Origin: Acidovorax sp. NB1
Lineage (GTDB): Bacteria; Pseudomonadota; Gammaproteobacteria; Burkholderiales; Burkholderiaceae_C
DNA length: 33,970 nt
Direction: 5' to 3'
Assembly: GCF_005405905.1 (NCBI RefSeq)
Contig: NZ_BJHU01000007.1
Coordinates: 1 to 33,970, forward strand
The position numbers and the translations under genes were made by a program. The notes under the pieces were generated by a model, which was not told the DNA's origin, did no database searches, and saw nothing but the letters and a program-made list of their open reading frames with translations. This document shows positions 7,255 to 16,895 of the stretch, in pieces; positions within the stretch are counted from its first letter, which is position 1, and every line of letters starts with the position of its first letter.

Positions 7255-8145
7255 GTGAAAACCCGCCACTTCCTGCAGCTGGTGCTGCTGTCTGCCCTGT
7301 GGGGCGCCTCATTCCTCTTCATCCGCATCGCCAGCCCCGTGCTGGGCCCCAATGTGATGGCCGCGCTGCGCATTGGCCTGGCTACGCTCACGCTGATCGG
7401 CATCATGCGCATCGCCAACGAGTCCTGGCCCTGGCGCCACTGGCGCGAACTGTTCGGGCTGGGCACGCTCACCGTCGCCCTGCCCTTTTCGATGTACGCC
7501 TGGGCGGCCCTGCACTTGCCTGCGGGCTACAGCTCGCTGCTCAACACCATGGCCGTACCGTTTGGCGTGATCGCCGCCGCCTGGATGAAGGAAGACACGC
7601 TGAGTGCACGCAAATGGCTGGGCTGCATCAGCGGTTTCGCCGGGGTGGCACTCATCGTGCAGCTGGGGCCGGTGGAGCCGACCCCAGCCCTGCTGCTGGC
7701 GGCGACAGCCTGTGTGACGGCATCGGCCTGCTACGGCATCTCGACCACATGGATGAAACGTGCCACCCAGCGCATGTCGCCGCTGTCGATTGCGGCGGGC
7801 ATCCATGCCGCCGCCCTGGTGCTGCTGTTGCCGGGCGCGGCCTGGAGCCTGCCTGAAGCGCGCTTCACACCCGGTGCACTGGCCGCCGTGGCGGTGATGG
7901 GCATCGTGACCTCGGGCCTGGCGTACTGGCTGAACCTGCGGGTGCTCAAACATGTCTCGCCGGTGGCCGCCATGAGTTCGGCCTTCATGATCCCGCTGTT
8001 TGGCGTGGCCTGGGGCCATATTTTTCTGGGCGAGGCCCTGGGGCCAGGCATGCTCTGGGGCGGCGCGCTGGTGCTGGTGGCGACCGGGCTGGTCACCGGC
8101 TTCAACCCGCTGCAATGGCTGGGTGCGCTGCGCAGCCGCAGCTGA
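7255..8145 (+). CDS. EamA/DMT-family transporter
   Basis: A 296-residue inner-membrane protein with about ten transmembrane segments arranged as two EamA repeats. The first begins LVLLSALWGASFLFIRIASP and the second near residue 160. The ends of the repeats show the usual small-residue pattern (for example SGFAGVALIV and GGALVLVATGLV). Members export or import amino acids and other metabolites; the substrate cannot be told from sequence. The start is a GTG at 7255 giving the common MKTRHFLQL opening. It is convergent with the 5'-nucleotidase gene, 49 bp apart. Repeat type B lies immediately upstream. Confidence 0.85.
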   Translation: MKTRHFLQLVLLSALWGASFLFIRIASPVLGPNVMAALRIGLATLTLIGIMRIANESWPWRHWRELFGLGTLTVALPFSMYAWAALHLPAGYSSLLNTMAVPFGVIAAAWMKEDTLSARKWLGCISGFAGVALIVQLGPVEPTPALLLAATACVTASACYGISTTWMKRATQRMSPLSIAAGIHAAALVLLLPGAAWSLPEARFTPGALAAVAVMGIVTSGLAYWLNLRVLKHVSPVAAMSSAFMIPLFGVAWGHIFLGEALGPGMLWGGALVLVATGLVTGFNPLQWLGALRSRS

Positions 8146-8194
8146 CCCATGCCTCAGCGAATGACCCAAGCCACGGCCGCAGTGCGGCCCTGCC

Positions 8195-10000
8195 TCAGCG
8201 GCCCGCGCGCGTGACGCGGTTCGTGGCCGGGGGGGCCACCGGGCTCTGCTGGCGGAAGTACGCCTCCAGCGCGTCCAGGTCCAGCTCGCCCACACGCCGG
8301 TCCTGGCCTTGCGTCAGCACCGTGAAGTTGTCACCGCCGCTGTCCAGAAAGCTGCTCATCACCACACGCACCAACTGCGCATCGGTCAACGGCGCACCGT
8401 TCAGCACCATGTGGCTGATGCGCGCCCCGGCGGGCTGGGCAAGGTCATAGCGGTAGCTGAAGCCGCTGGACACCGACAGCACCCGGGGCCGCTGCACCGT
8501 GTTGCCGCCGCTGGCGAACTGCTGCTCCAGCACAGCGCGGATCTGCGCTCCCGTGAAGGTCTTGATCACCAGTTGGTTGCCGAAGGGCTGCACTGCATAC
8601 AGCTGGCCGTAACGCACCAGCCCTTGTTCATCCGGCACCAGGTCCGCACGCAGGCCGCCCGGGTTCATGAACGACAACTGCGCGCCACCGTCTTCGGGCG
8701 CCCGCGTGGCCAGCAGTTGGGCGTCTGCCACCAGATTGCCCAACACGCTCTCCAGCGCCGCGTTGGGCTGGCGGCGCATGGCCCCCCGGGCCTGGCCCAC
8801 CGGGCGCTGGGCCAGCGGAATGGCGGCGGCGCGGTAGGTGTCGATGATCTTCTGCACGCCAGGGTCCGCAGGGAACGTCGGCACGGCAGTGGTCAGCGGC
8901 ACAGGCCCCTGGGCGCCCGTGAATGCCTCGCCCTGCACCACCACATTGCGCGCCGTTTTACGGACCACGCGGCGGGTCTGCGTGTCCACGCGCAGCTGGA
9001 TGTCGGTGAGCAGCGTGCCGTACTGGCCTGCGCTCGTCAGCAAGAAGGGCTTGGCCGGGTTCACGCGGCTGTAGTCGCACACATAGGCCTGGTGCGTGTG
9101 GCCCGAGACCACCACATCCACGGCCGGGTCCAGCCGCTCCAGGATGGGAACGATGTCGCCTGAGAGGCCTGCGCAGCTGGTCTCCTGCACGCCCGCCGTG
9201 GTGCCACCACCTTCATGGATGGCCACCACGATCACATCGGCGCCCTGGGCCTTGAGCTGCGGAATCAGCGCGTTGGCGGTGGCTGCTTCGTCCTCAAACC
9301 GCAGCCCGGCCACGCCCGACGGGCTGACCATGGTGGGTGTGGCCTGCAGCGTGAGACCGATGAACCCCATGGTGACGGTGACACCGCCTTCGGTGAACCG
9401 CTTGAGTCCCGTGGCGGGCAACAGAGTACGGCCGTCTTCGCGCACCGTGTTGGCCGCCAGCAGGCCAAATTGGGCGCCCTCGAACGGCTTGCTGATGCGG
9501 CAGGGCTCGCGCGAGGTGAACTTCTCGCAGCCGCCGTTCTGCAGGCGCAGCAGCTCGCGCCAGCCCCGGTCAAATTCGTGGTTGCCGACCGCATTGAAGT
9601 CGATCTTCATGCGGTTGACCGCTTCAATGGTGGGTTCGTCCAGGAACAGCGACGACACCAGCGGCGAGGCGCCCACCATGTCACCCGCCGACACCACCGC
9701 ATGGTGCGGCGACTGGGCCTTGAGGGCGGCCATGGCGCTGGCGAAGTAGGCCATGCCCCCGGCAGGCGCCAGCACGGGGCCTGTGGGCCCTTGCACCCGG
9801 TGCGCCATGTGGGGCGGCTCCAGGTTGCCGTGCAGGTCGTTGAAGCCGATGAGGGTGATGTCGATGTGGGCCGACGCGCTGTCCGCTGCAGGGGCGGTGG
9901 GCGAGATGGGCGCCATGCTGCTGCAGCCAGCCAGCCACAGCGGCACCGCCAATGCGGCCAGCGCCCGGCGGCGGAAGGCCCGGAACAAGCGGTTGCTCAT
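8195..10000 (-). CDS. Lipoprotein 5'-nucleotidase / metallophosphoesterase (UshA-like)
   Basis: A 601-residue exported enzyme that should hydrolyse nucleotides or related phosphoesters outside the cytoplasm. The N-terminus is a lipoprotein signal with lipobox LAGC (lipidated C26). The metallophosphoesterase domain shows all metal-binding blocks: GFNDLHGNLEPP, SAGDMVGASP, AVGNHEFDRG, AIHEGG and VSGHTHQAYVC. The C-terminal 5_nucleotid_C domain follows with LGNLVADAQL and FMNPGGLRADL, which contribute the nucleotide pocket. It lies 36 nt downstream of aroC on the same strand, so the two may share a transcript although the functions are unrelated. Substrate not assigned. Confidence 0.92.
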   Translation of the reverse strand: MSNRLFRAFRRRALAALAVPLWLAGCSSMAPISPTAPAADSASAHIDITLIGFNDLHGNLEPPHMAHRVQGPTGPVLAPAGGMAYFASAMAALKAQSPHHAVVSAGDMVGASPLVSSLFLDEPTIEAVNRMKIDFNAVGNHEFDRGWRELLRLQNGGCEKFTSREPCRISKPFEGAQFGLLAANTVREDGRTLLPATGLKRFTEGGVTVTMGFIGLTLQATPTMVSPSGVAGLRFEDEAATANALIPQLKAQGADVIVVAIHEGGGTTAGVQETSCAGLSGDIVPILERLDPAVDVVVSGHTHQAYVCDYSRVNPAKPFLLTSAGQYGTLLTDIQLRVDTQTRRVVRKTARNVVVQGEAFTGAQGPVPLTTAVPTFPADPGVQKIIDTYRAAAIPLAQRPVGQARGAMRRQPNAALESVLGNLVADAQLLATRAPEDGGAQLSFMNPGGLRADLVPDEQGLVRYGQLYAVQPFGNQLVIKTFTGAQIRAVLEQQFASGGNTVQRPRVLSVSSGFSYRYDLAQPAGARISHMVLNGAPLTDAQLVRVVMSSFLDSGGDNFTVLTQGQDRRVGELDLDALEAYFRQQSPVAPPATNRVTRAGR

Positions 10001-10036
10001 ACAGAGGGACCGCCCCTGGGACGGTGGGAGTTGGTG

Positions 10037-11134
10037 TTACAGAAACGAGGCCTGGATGGGCGGCACGGGCGGCACCACGTCGCCACACTGGGCCCGGTGG
10101 CGCAGGGCATGCTCCATCACCACCAGCGCCAGCAGCGCTTCGGCGATCGGCGCGGCCCGGATGCCCACACAGGGGTCGTGGCGGCCCTTGGTGATCACTT
10201 CGGTGCTCTTGCCATGGATGTCGATGGACTCGCGCGGGCTGATGATGGAGCTGGTGGGCTTGATGGCGATGCTCACCTCCAGGTCCTGGCCCGTGCTGAT
10301 ACCGCCCAGCACGCCACCGGCGTTGTTGGTGCGGAAGCCCTGGGGCGTCATCGAGTCGCCATGCATGGTGCCCCGGTGGGCCACGCTGGCAAAGCCTGCG
10401 CCAATTTCCACACCCTTCACGGCATTCAAACCCATCATGGCGTGGGCGATGTCGGCGTCGAGCTTGTCGTACAGCGGCTCGCCCAGGCCCACCGGCACGC
10501 CGGTGGCCTGCACCCGGATGCGGGCGCCGCACGAGTCACCGGCCTTGCGCAGGGCGTCCATGTAATCCTCGTACTGCTGCACGTCGGCCACGGGGGCGAA
10601 GAAGGGGTTGGCGCGTACGTGGTCCCAGCTCTCGAACGGAATCGGCAGCTCGCCCAGCTGCGTCATGCAGGCGCGGAACTGCGCGCCGTACTGCTGGGCC
10701 AGCCACTTCTTGGCCACAGCGCCTGCGGCCACGGTGGGCGCCGTGAGGCGGGCCGAAGAGCGGCCGCCGCCGCGCGGGTCGCGGATGCCGTACTTGTGCC
10801 AGTAGGTGTAGTCGGCATGGCCGGGGCGGAAGCTTTCGGCGATGTTGCTGTAGTCCTTGCTGCGCTGGTCGGTGTTGCGGATCAGCAGGGCAATGGGAGT
10901 GCCGGTGGTCTTGCCCTCGTACACGCCCGACAGGATCTCCACCGCATCGGGCTCGTTGCGTTGCGTGACGTGGCGGCTGGTGCCAGGGCGGCGCCGGTCC
11001 AGGTCTGCCTGGATGTCGGCTTCAGAAAGGGGCATGCCGGGCGGGCAGCCGTCGATCACGCAGCCAATGGCCGGGCCGTGGGATTCACCAAAGTTGGTGA
11101 CTGCGAATAGGGTACCGATGGTGTTGCCGCTCAT
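10037..11134 (-). CDS. aroC: Chorismate synthase
   Basis: Catalyses the last step of the shikimate pathway, removal of phosphate from EPSP to give chorismate, with reduced FMN. The 365-residue length is normal. All family signatures are present: [16 protein letters not shown] near the N-terminus, [14 protein letters not shown] with [13 protein letters not shown] in the middle, and [19 protein letters not shown] towards the end. Invariant H residues in GESHG and RPGHAD are kept. It is the first gene of a minus-strand pair with the 5'-nucleotidase lipoprotein. The promoter must lie in the 119-bp divergent gap shared with the caspase-like gene. Confidence 0.97.
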   Translation of the reverse strand: MSGNTIGTLFAVTNFGESHGPAIGCVIDGCPPGMPLSEADIQADLDRRRPGTSRHVTQRNEPDAVEILSGVYEGKTTGTPIALLIRNTDQRSKDYSNIAESFRPGHADYTYWHKYGIRDPRGGGRSSARLTAPTVAAGAVAKKWLAQQYGAQFRACMTQLGELPIPFESWDHVRANPFFAPVADVQQYEDYMDALRKAGDSCGARIRVQATGVPVGLGEPLYDKLDADIAHAMMGLNAVKGVEIGAGFASVAHRGTMHGDSMTPQGFRTNNAGGVLGGISTGQDLEVSIAIKPTSSIISPRESIDIHGKSTEVITKGRHDPCVGIRAAPIAEALLALVVMEHALRHRAQCGDVVPPVPPIQASFL

Positions 11135-11192
11135 GGGAAGGGATTATTCCAGACGCGCGGATTCCAGAGGCGCTGGCCACGCCCTTTTCTCA

Positions 11193-11221
11193 TTGGCGGG
11201 CGACACCGATGCCGATATAGT
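11193..11221 (+). promoter_or_regulatory. Promoter of the caspase-like gene
   Basis: TTGGCG (11193-11198), a 17-bp spacer and TATAGT (11216-11221). The start would be near 11228, giving a short leader of about 26 nt with AAGGGG (11242-11247) placed 6 nt before the GTG start. Confidence 0.6.
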
Positions 11222-11253
11222 GGGCCCGCAAAACAAGTTTGAAGGGGCGGCCA

Positions 11254-12825
11254 GTGATCCAGGTCTTTGCAGTATCGCGGCATGCACAACGGTTTTTTGC
11301 GCGTGGGCTGGTGGCCCTGGGCGCGCTGGCGGCCTCTGCGCAGGCCAATGCCCCCGTGGACATACGGATCGCACTGGTCATCGGCAACTCCGCTTACCCA
11401 GGCACCGCCGCGCTGTCCAACCCTGCCAATGATGCAAAGGCGATGTCCGAGCAGCTGCGCAAGCTGGGCTTCCAGGTCCTGGAGTTGCGCGACGGATCGC
11501 GGGGCCAGATGACCGAAGCCATTGACGACGCCCGCAAGCGGCTGCAGGGCAAGAACGGGGTCGGCATGTTGTACTACGCAGGCCACGGGCTGCAGATCAA
11601 CTGGCGCAACTACATGGTGCCTGTGGATGCACAGCCCAAGACCCAGAACGATGTGGTCGCACAGGCCGTGGATGTGGATGCGGTGATCAGCGCCTTCAAG
11701 CAGGCGGGCAACCGGGTCAACATCCTGGTGCTTGATGCCTGCCGGAACAACCCCTACGACGGCACCGCGTCAGCCAAGGGGTTGGCGCAAATCGACGCCG
11801 TGCCCGGGACTTTTCTCGCCTACGCGACGGCACCAGGCAACACCGCAGACGATGGCGAAGGCAGCAACGGCCTGTACACCGGCTACCTGCTGCAGGAACT
11901 GGCCAAGCCGGTTTCCCGCATCGAGGATGTCTTCAAGCGCGTGCGCCTGCAGGTGCGGCAAAAGAGCCGGGGGCAGCAGATTCCGTGGGAGAGCACCAGC
12001 CTGGAAGAAGATTTTGTCTTCAACGATGGCCGTGGCCCGGGTGCTACCACGCCGATTGCACCGCTCCCTAAACCCAAGCCTGAAGAACTGGACCAAAAAT
12101 TTCTGCGGGAGAAGGCGGAGTGGGACCGCATCAAAGCCTCACGCAACCCTGACGACTTTTATGCTTTCTTGCAGGCCTATCCCAGCAGTGCCATCAGCGA
12201 AGCGGTGCAAAGCCGTCTGGACCAACTCTCAAAACCCTTGGTCACGGCAGCTCCGGTGCAAGGGCGCCACTCCGTGCAGCGGGATGTACAGGTCGGCGAC
12301 GAGATCGAGCAGGTCTACCGCGACCACCTCACCAAACTAGAGACGCGCCGGGAAACCCTCCGCGTGACATCGATCAAGGACGGTGTCGTCGAAATTAACA
12401 ACGGTCAGCAGATCGTGACGCTGGCGGGTGGCACCATTCGCAATGACCTGGGCATCGAATTCGACCCTCCCATCCAGTCGCTGCCCGCTGACGAGTTTCA
12501 GATCGGTAAACGCTGGGTCAGCCGATCGCAAGAAACCATGCCCAAGAACATTCCAACGCCGATCGGTGATGTGGGCTGGGTGGAACAGGACATGCGGGTG
12601 GTTGCCTACGAACAAATTACTGTGCCCGCAGGCACGATGTATGCCTATCGCATCGAAGCCAGCTTGCGGTCATACCGTGGTCTGTCCGGCAAGCTGACTT
12701 ATTGGGTAGACAGCCGGGGAACCATCGCGAAGTATGTACGCCAGGCCAAAGTCAGCTTGGCCAACGGAATGACCCGGGACAACAGCTGGACACGCGAGGT
12801 AGTGCGCATCCACAAGCCACGGTGA
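11254..12825 (+). CDS. Exported caspase-family (C14) protein with C-terminal beta-rich domain
   Basis: A 523-residue protein with an N-terminal signal peptide (about residues 1-31, ending ASAQA). A caspase p20-like domain follows: IALVIGNSAYPG, NDAKAMSEQLRKLGF, catalytic H111 in YYAGHGLQ, and catalytic C163 in VLDACRNNP. Both catalytic residues are intact, so it should be an active cysteine protease, probably in the periplasm. Residues ~290-330 are a charged helical linker. The last ~180 residues form a separate beta-rich domain (VGDEIEQVYRDHL... to VVRIHKPR) that I cannot name. The GTG at 11254 is chosen because AAGGGG lies 6 nt upstream; a TTG at 11239 is the alternative. Role and substrate unknown. 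Confidence 0.85.
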   Translation: MIQVFAVSRHAQRFFARGLVALGALAASAQANAPVDIRIALVIGNSAYPGTAALSNPANDAKAMSEQLRKLGFQVLELRDGSRGQMTEAIDDARKRLQGKNGVGMLYYAGHGLQINWRNYMVPVDAQPKTQNDVVAQAVDVDAVISAFKQAGNRVNILVLDACRNNPYDGTASAKGLAQIDAVPGTFLAYATAPGNTADDGEGSNGLYTGYLLQELAKPVSRIEDVFKRVRLQVRQKSRGQQIPWESTSLEEDFVFNDGRGPGATTPIAPLPKPKPEELDQKFLREKAEWDRIKASRNPDDFYAFLQAYPSSAISEAVQSRLDQLSKPLVTAAPVQGRHSVQRDVQVGDEIEQVYRDHLTKLETRRETLRVTSIKDGVVEINNGQQIVTLAGGTIRNDLGIEFDPPIQSLPADEFQIGKRWVSRSQETMPKNIPTPIGDVGWVEQDMRVVAYEQITVPAGTMYAYRIEASLRSYRGLSGKLTYWVDSRGTIAKYVRQAKVSLANGMTRDNSWTREVVRIHKPR

Positions 12826-12895
12826 TCAGACGCTGCCCATTCTTGTCGCTCCACAAAGGGTCACAAGTGGGCGGCCGGGGGGGGCGAAAGGCACT

Positions 12896-13366
12896 TCAGG
12901 GCGTGTTCGCATCCCCCTTGAAGGTTTCCTCTTCTGCAGGCCAGTCGCGGATATACGCCTTGAGCATCTTGTTCTCGAAGTTCTGGCTGTCCACCACGGC
13001 TTTGGCCACGTCGTAGAAGCTGATCACGCCCATGAGCATGCGCTTGTCCATCACGGGCATGTAGCGGGCGTGGCGGTCCAGCATCATGCGGCGCACTTCG
13101 TCCATGTCGGTTTCGAGCGTGCAGGTCAGGGGGGCATCGTCCATGGCCGTGCGCACCAGCATCGTGCCCACGTTGCCACCGTTCTTGACCAGCGCCTGGA
13201 TCACTTCACGGAAGGTGAGCATGCCCACCAGGTCGCCATGCTCCATCACCACCAGCGAGCCGATGTCGCGCTCGGCCATCAGGCCCACGGCACCCGCCAG
13301 CGGCTCGTCGGGCGAGGCGGTGTAGAGGGTGTTGCCTTTGACGCGAAGGATGTCGCTGACTTTCAT
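12896..13366 (-). CDS. Protein with two CBS domains
   Basis: A 156-residue cytoplasmic protein consisting almost wholly of a tandem CBS pair: first repeat about residues 8-60 (LYTASPDEPLAGAVGLMAERDIGSLVV), second about 75-130 (LTCTLETDMDEVRRMMLDRHARYMPVM). Such pairs bind adenine nucleotides and regulate partners. The ATG at 13366 has GGAGA upstream, and the protein opens with MKVSDIL, the usual start of this group; the open frame extends 25 codons further but without family character. It is divergent from metY, with 109 bp between them. Partner unknown. Confidence 0.88.
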   Translation of the reverse strand: MKVSDILRVKGNTLYTASPDEPLAGAVGLMAERDIGSLVVMEHGDLVGMLTFREVIQALVKNGGNVGTMLVRTAMDDAPLTCTLETDMDEVRRMMLDRHARYMPVMDKRMLMGVISFYDVAKAVVDSQNFENKMLKAYIRDWPAEEETFKGDANTP

Positions 13367-13475
13367 GGTGCTGGGTCTCCGAGAGGGCGAGAGAAGCGCG
13401 GCAGGCGCTATAGACAATTTGCTACCAAATATAGCCCACAATGCCCGGCTGCATTGACAACATGGGAGACACCCG

Positions 13476-14786
13476 ATGCCCGGTTATTCAGACCCCGGCT
13501 TTGACACGCTGGCCCTGCACGCAGGCGCGAGCCCCGACCCCGCCACTGGCGCACGCGCCACCCCCATCCACCTGACCACCTCGTTCGTCTTCGAGTCGAG
13601 CGACCACGCAGCCTCCCTCTTCAACCTGGAGCGCGGTGGCCATGTCTACAGCCGCATCAGCAACCCCACCAACGCGGTGCTGGAACAGCGGGTGGCCGCC
13701 CTGGAAGGCGGCGTGGGCGCCATCGCCACCGCCAGCGGCCAGGCCGCGCTGCACCTGGCCGTGGCCACGCTGATGGGAGCGGGCAGCCACATCGTGGCGA
13801 GCACTGCGCTGTACGGCGGATCACAGAACCTGCTGCACTACACACTCTCGCGCTTCGGCATCGAGACCACGTTCGTCAAGCCCGGCGACATCGACGGCTG
13901 GCGCGCTGCGGTGCGCCCCCACACCAAGCTGTTCTTTGGCGAAACCGTGGGCAACCCCGGCCTGGATGTGTTGGACATTCCCACCGTCTCCTCCATCGCG
14001 CACGAAGCGGGTGTGCCGCTGCTGGTGGACTCCACCCTCACCTCGCCCTGGCTCATCAAGCCTTTTGAACACGGTGCAGATCTGGTCTACCACTCGGCCA
14101 CCAAGTTTCTCTCGGGCCACGGCACCGTCGTAGGCGGCATCGTGGTGGATGGCGGCAGCTTTGACTGGGACGGTCCGAAGTCGGCCGGCAAGTTTGCCGA
14201 GCTGACGCAGCCCTACGATGGCTTTCACAACATGGTGTTCACTGAAGAAAGCACTGTGGGCGCCTTTCTGCTGCGCGCGCGGCGCGAGGGCCTGCGCGAC
14301 TTTGGCGCCTGCATGAGCCCACACACGGCCTGGCTCATCCTGCAAGGCATCGAGACCCTGCCGCTGCGCATGGCGCAGCACATGCGCAACACCGAGAAGG
14401 TGGTCGAATTTCTGGCCGCGCAGCCGTTCGTGTCTCGCGTAGGCCACCCCATGCTGGAGTCTCACCCCAGCCACGCCTTGGCGCAAAAGCTGCTGCCGCG
14501 TGGCGCGGGCTCGGTGTTCAGTTTTGACCTCAAAGGCAACCGCGAGCAGGGCAAGAAGTTCATCGAAACCCTCAAGGTCTTCAGCCATCTGGCCAATGTG
14601 GGCGACTGCCGCAGCCTGGTGATCCACCCGGCCAGCACCACGCACTTCCGCATGAGCGACGAGGCGCTGGCGGGCGCGGGCATCAGCCAGGGCACGATCC
14701 GCCTGTCCATCGGCCTCGAAGACGCCGACGACCTGATCGACGACCTCAAGCGCGCGCTCAAGGCGGCCGAGAAAGCGGGGGCCTGA
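13476..14786 (+). CDS. metY: O-acetylhomoserine sulfhydrylase (PLP, Cys/Met metabolism family)
   Basis: A 436-residue PLP enzyme that adds sulfide to an activated homoserine to give homocysteine, the direct route to methionine. Family signatures: FDTLALHAG at the N-terminus, YSRISNPTNAVLE, the cofactor-binding SGQAALHLA, PLLVDSTLTSPW, and K210 in SATKFLSGHGT, which carries PLP. The C-terminus has the Cys/Met motif SLVIHPASTTH. The length and the two-residue LA opening fit MetY; MetZ (O-succinylhomoserine type) is usually shorter, so the acyl donor is less certain than the family. GGGAG precedes the ATG. It forms a tight pair with the alpha/beta hydrolase, only 2 nt away. Confidence 0.9.
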   Translation: MPGYSDPGFDTLALHAGASPDPATGARATPIHLTTSFVFESSDHAASLFNLERGGHVYSRISNPTNAVLEQRVAALEGGVGAIATASGQAALHLAVATLMGAGSHIVASTALYGGSQNLLHYTLSRFGIETTFVKPGDIDGWRAAVRPHTKLFFGETVGNPGLDVLDIPTVSSIAHEAGVPLLVDSTLTSPWLIKPFEHGADLVYHSATKFLSGHGTVVGGIVVDGGSFDWDGPKSAGKFAELTQPYDGFHNMVFTEESTVGAFLLRARREGLRDFGACMSPHTAWLILQGIETLPLRMAQHMRNTEKVVEFLAAQPFVSRVGHPMLESHPSHALAQKLLPRGAGSVFSFDLKGNREQGKKFIETLKVFSHLANVGDCRSLVIHPASTTHFRMSDEALAGAGISQGTIRLSIGLEDADDLIDDLKRALKAAEKAGA

Positions 14787-14788
14787 CC

Positions 14789-15607
14789 ATGCACATCCAA
14801 GTCAATGGCGCCGCCATCTACTGCTACACCGGCGGCAAGGCATTCGATGCCGCCAAGCCCACGGTGGTGTTCATCCACGGTGTCCTCAACGACCACAGCG
14901 TGTGGGCCCTGCAAAGCCGCTACATGGCCAACCACGGCTGGAACGTGCTGGCCATCGACCTGCCGGGCCACTGCCGCAGTGGCGGCGATGCGCCCGCCAC
15001 GGTGGAGCAAGGCGCGGACTTCATCGGCGCGCTGCTGGATGCTGCGGGCGCGCAGCGCGCAGCGCTGGTGGGCCACAGCTGGGGTTCGCTGATTGCGATG
15101 GAAGCTGCCGCGCGGCTCAAGGACCGCATCAGCCATCTGGTGTTGGTGGGCACGGCGTTTCCGATGAAGGTGTCGCCCGCACTCATCGAGGCCTCGCAGA
15201 CCGACCCGGAGAAGGCGATGCGCATGGTCAACGTGTTCTCGCGCAGCACCTTGTCAGCGCCCCCGTCGGCCCTGGGCCCTGGCACCTGGGTGTTTGGCGC
15301 AGGCATGGCGCTGGGCCGCAAGGTGCTGCGCAGCAATACGGCGGTCAACGTGTTCCACCGGGGTTTCGTGGCCTGTGACAGCTATGCGGGTGGCGAGGCG
15401 GCCATGGCGCAACTGACCTGCCCGGTGCTGTTTGCGCTGGGCAGCCAGGACCAGATGACCGCCCCCAAGGCCGCCCAGGGCCTCGTAAAGGCCGCCCAGG
15501 CAGCGGGCAAGCAGGTGCAAATCGCCCATCTGCCCGTGGGCCACAACCAGATGACCGAGGCGCCGGAAGAAACGCTGTTCGCGCTGCGCGACTTTCTGGC
15601 CCGCTGA
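14789..15607 (+). CDS. Alpha/beta hydrolase
   Basis: A 272-residue alpha/beta-fold hydrolase with a complete triad: nucleophile S97 in GHSWGS, acid D221 in LGSQDQMT and base H252 in LPVGHNQM. The oxyanion-hole strand is VVFIHGVLNDHSVW (HG at 30-31). Its start codon lies 2 nt after the metY stop, so translation is likely coupled. This suggests a role around homoserine or thioester metabolism, but the sequence shows only a generic hydrolase and the substrate is unknown. Confidence 0.88.
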   Translation: MHIQVNGAAIYCYTGGKAFDAAKPTVVFIHGVLNDHSVWALQSRYMANHGWNVLAIDLPGHCRSGGDAPATVEQGADFIGALLDAAGAQRAALVGHSWGSLIAMEAAARLKDRISHLVLVGTAFPMKVSPALIEASQTDPEKAMRMVNVFSRSTLSAPPSALGPGTWVFGAGMALGRKVLRSNTAVNVFHRGFVACDSYAGGEAAMAQLTCPVLFALGSQDQMTAPKAAQGLVKAAQAAGKQVQIAHLPVGHNQMTEAPEETLFALRDFLAR

Positions 15608-15650
15608 CTCTCGCCAGGCCCACCCTGTCGCTGGCCTGCCGCACCGCAGG

Positions 15651-16895
15651 TCAGCGCGCAGCCCGCCGCCAAGCGGGCCATTGCCAGAGCGTGAAGGCCC
15701 GCAGCAACCATTCCACCGGGCCGTAGGCGTGTGTGGCCATCCAGCGGCGGCTCCACACCAGTTGGGCCGCGTACAGCATGAACACACCCAGCACCACCAG
15801 CCAGGGCGCCACCCGGCCCACCAGCGCCAACCCATAGGCCGTGAAAACCAGCGCCCCCACCAGCGACTGCAGCAGGTAGTTGGACAGCGCCATGCGCCCG
15901 GCAGGCTCCAGCGCACCGCCCAGGCGCTGGCCCAAGGGGTTGCGCTGCAGCAACCACAGCAGCAGCGCCACGTAGCCAAAGGCCATCAGCGGCGCCGTGG
16001 CCAGGTCCACCGCCAGCGCTGCCAGCCCCACATATTCAGGTTGCCGCACGCTGCTGGCGCCGACCTGCGCAGTGGCATAGAACAAGGCCCCGGCCACGCC
16101 CACCGGCAGGCAGCACAGCATCCACCGGCGCAGGTGCGCAGGCTGCTGCGCCACCCGGGCCAGGTAGCCCGAGCGGTGCGCTGCGAGCCCCAGCAGGAAC
16201 ATGGCCAGCGCACAGGGCCCTTGCACAAACACCAGCACAAACCAGACGCCTTCGGCCATGTCGCGCCCGCGCTGGGCGATCGTGTCCAGGGCGCTGGCAC
16301 GGTAAGCCTCTGCGGCCTGCTGCGCCTTGGCATGCAGCTCGGCCAACGGCACCTCCATGGGCGGCACATGCGCCACCAGCCAGGCCAGCAGGCCCCAGCC
16401 CCCGGCCACCATGCCCAGCAGCGCCAGGGCCAGCGCCATGGCAGCCACGGGCCTCAGCCCGCGCCAGGCCAGCAGCAACACGCCCAGCAGTGCGTAGGTG
16501 ACCAGGATGTCGCCCGCAAACAGCAGCCAGGCATGCGCAAGCCCCAGCAGCAAGAGCCCCAGCAGCCGGCGCAGGAAACGCGGCACGAAGGCACTGCCGG
16601 AGCGCTCCGCCGAATCCATCTGCAGCGCAAAGCTGTAGCCAAACAGCAGCGAGAACAGCAGGTAGAACTTGGTTTCAAACACCAGGCTCACCAGCCAGCG
16701 CACGGCGTGGTCCACAGGCCGGGAGAAGGCCGGGTCTGCCACGCCCACACCAAAGTAGGTGGATGCAAAACTGCCCGCGTTGACCATGAGGATGCCCAGC
16801 AGCGCAAAGCCGCGCAGCGCGTCGATGGCGTGCTCGCGGTCCACAGCGGGGGAGGATGTGTGGGTGGTGGATTCAGCAGAAGTCATCATGGCCAT
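15651..16895 (-). CDS. DUF418-domain membrane protein
   Basis: A 414-residue inner-membrane protein with about ten hydrophobic segments. It opens with DREHAIDALRGFALLGILMVN, the standard start of the YeiB/DUF418 group, and its C-terminal third has NPLGQRLGGALEPAGRMALSNYLLQSLV and YGPVEWLLRAFT, the DUF418 signatures. The family is related to membrane acyltransferases and its function is not established. Three in-frame ATGs lie within four codons; no strong ribosome binding site separates them. It is convergent with the hydrolase and divergent from the DUF962 gene. Confidence 0.85.
   Translation of the reverse strand: MAMMTSAESTTHTSSPAVDREHAIDALRGFALLGILMVNAGSFASTYFGVGVADPAFSRPVDHAVRWLVSLVFETKFYLLFSLLFGYSFALQMDSAERSGSAFVPRFLRRLLGLLLLGLAHAWLLFAGDILVTYALLGVLLLAWRGLRPVAAMALALALLGMVAGGWGLLAWLVAHVPPMEVPLAELHAKAQQAAEAYRASALDTIAQRGRDMAEGVWFVLVFVQGPCALAMFLLGLAAHRSGYLARVAQQPAHLRRWMLCCLPVGVAGALFYATAQVGASSVRQPEYVGLAALAVDLATAPLMAFGYVALLLWLLQRNPLGQRLGGALEPAGRMALSNYLLQSLVGALVFTAYGLALVGRVAPWLVVLGVFMLYAAQLVWSRRWMATHAYGPVEWLLRAFTLWQWPAWRRAAR

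Noticed and set aside
12866..12885. G-run (eight Gs) between the caspase-like and CBS genes
   Set aside because: A single long run without three further spaced G-tracts; not a convincing quadruplex or slippage site.
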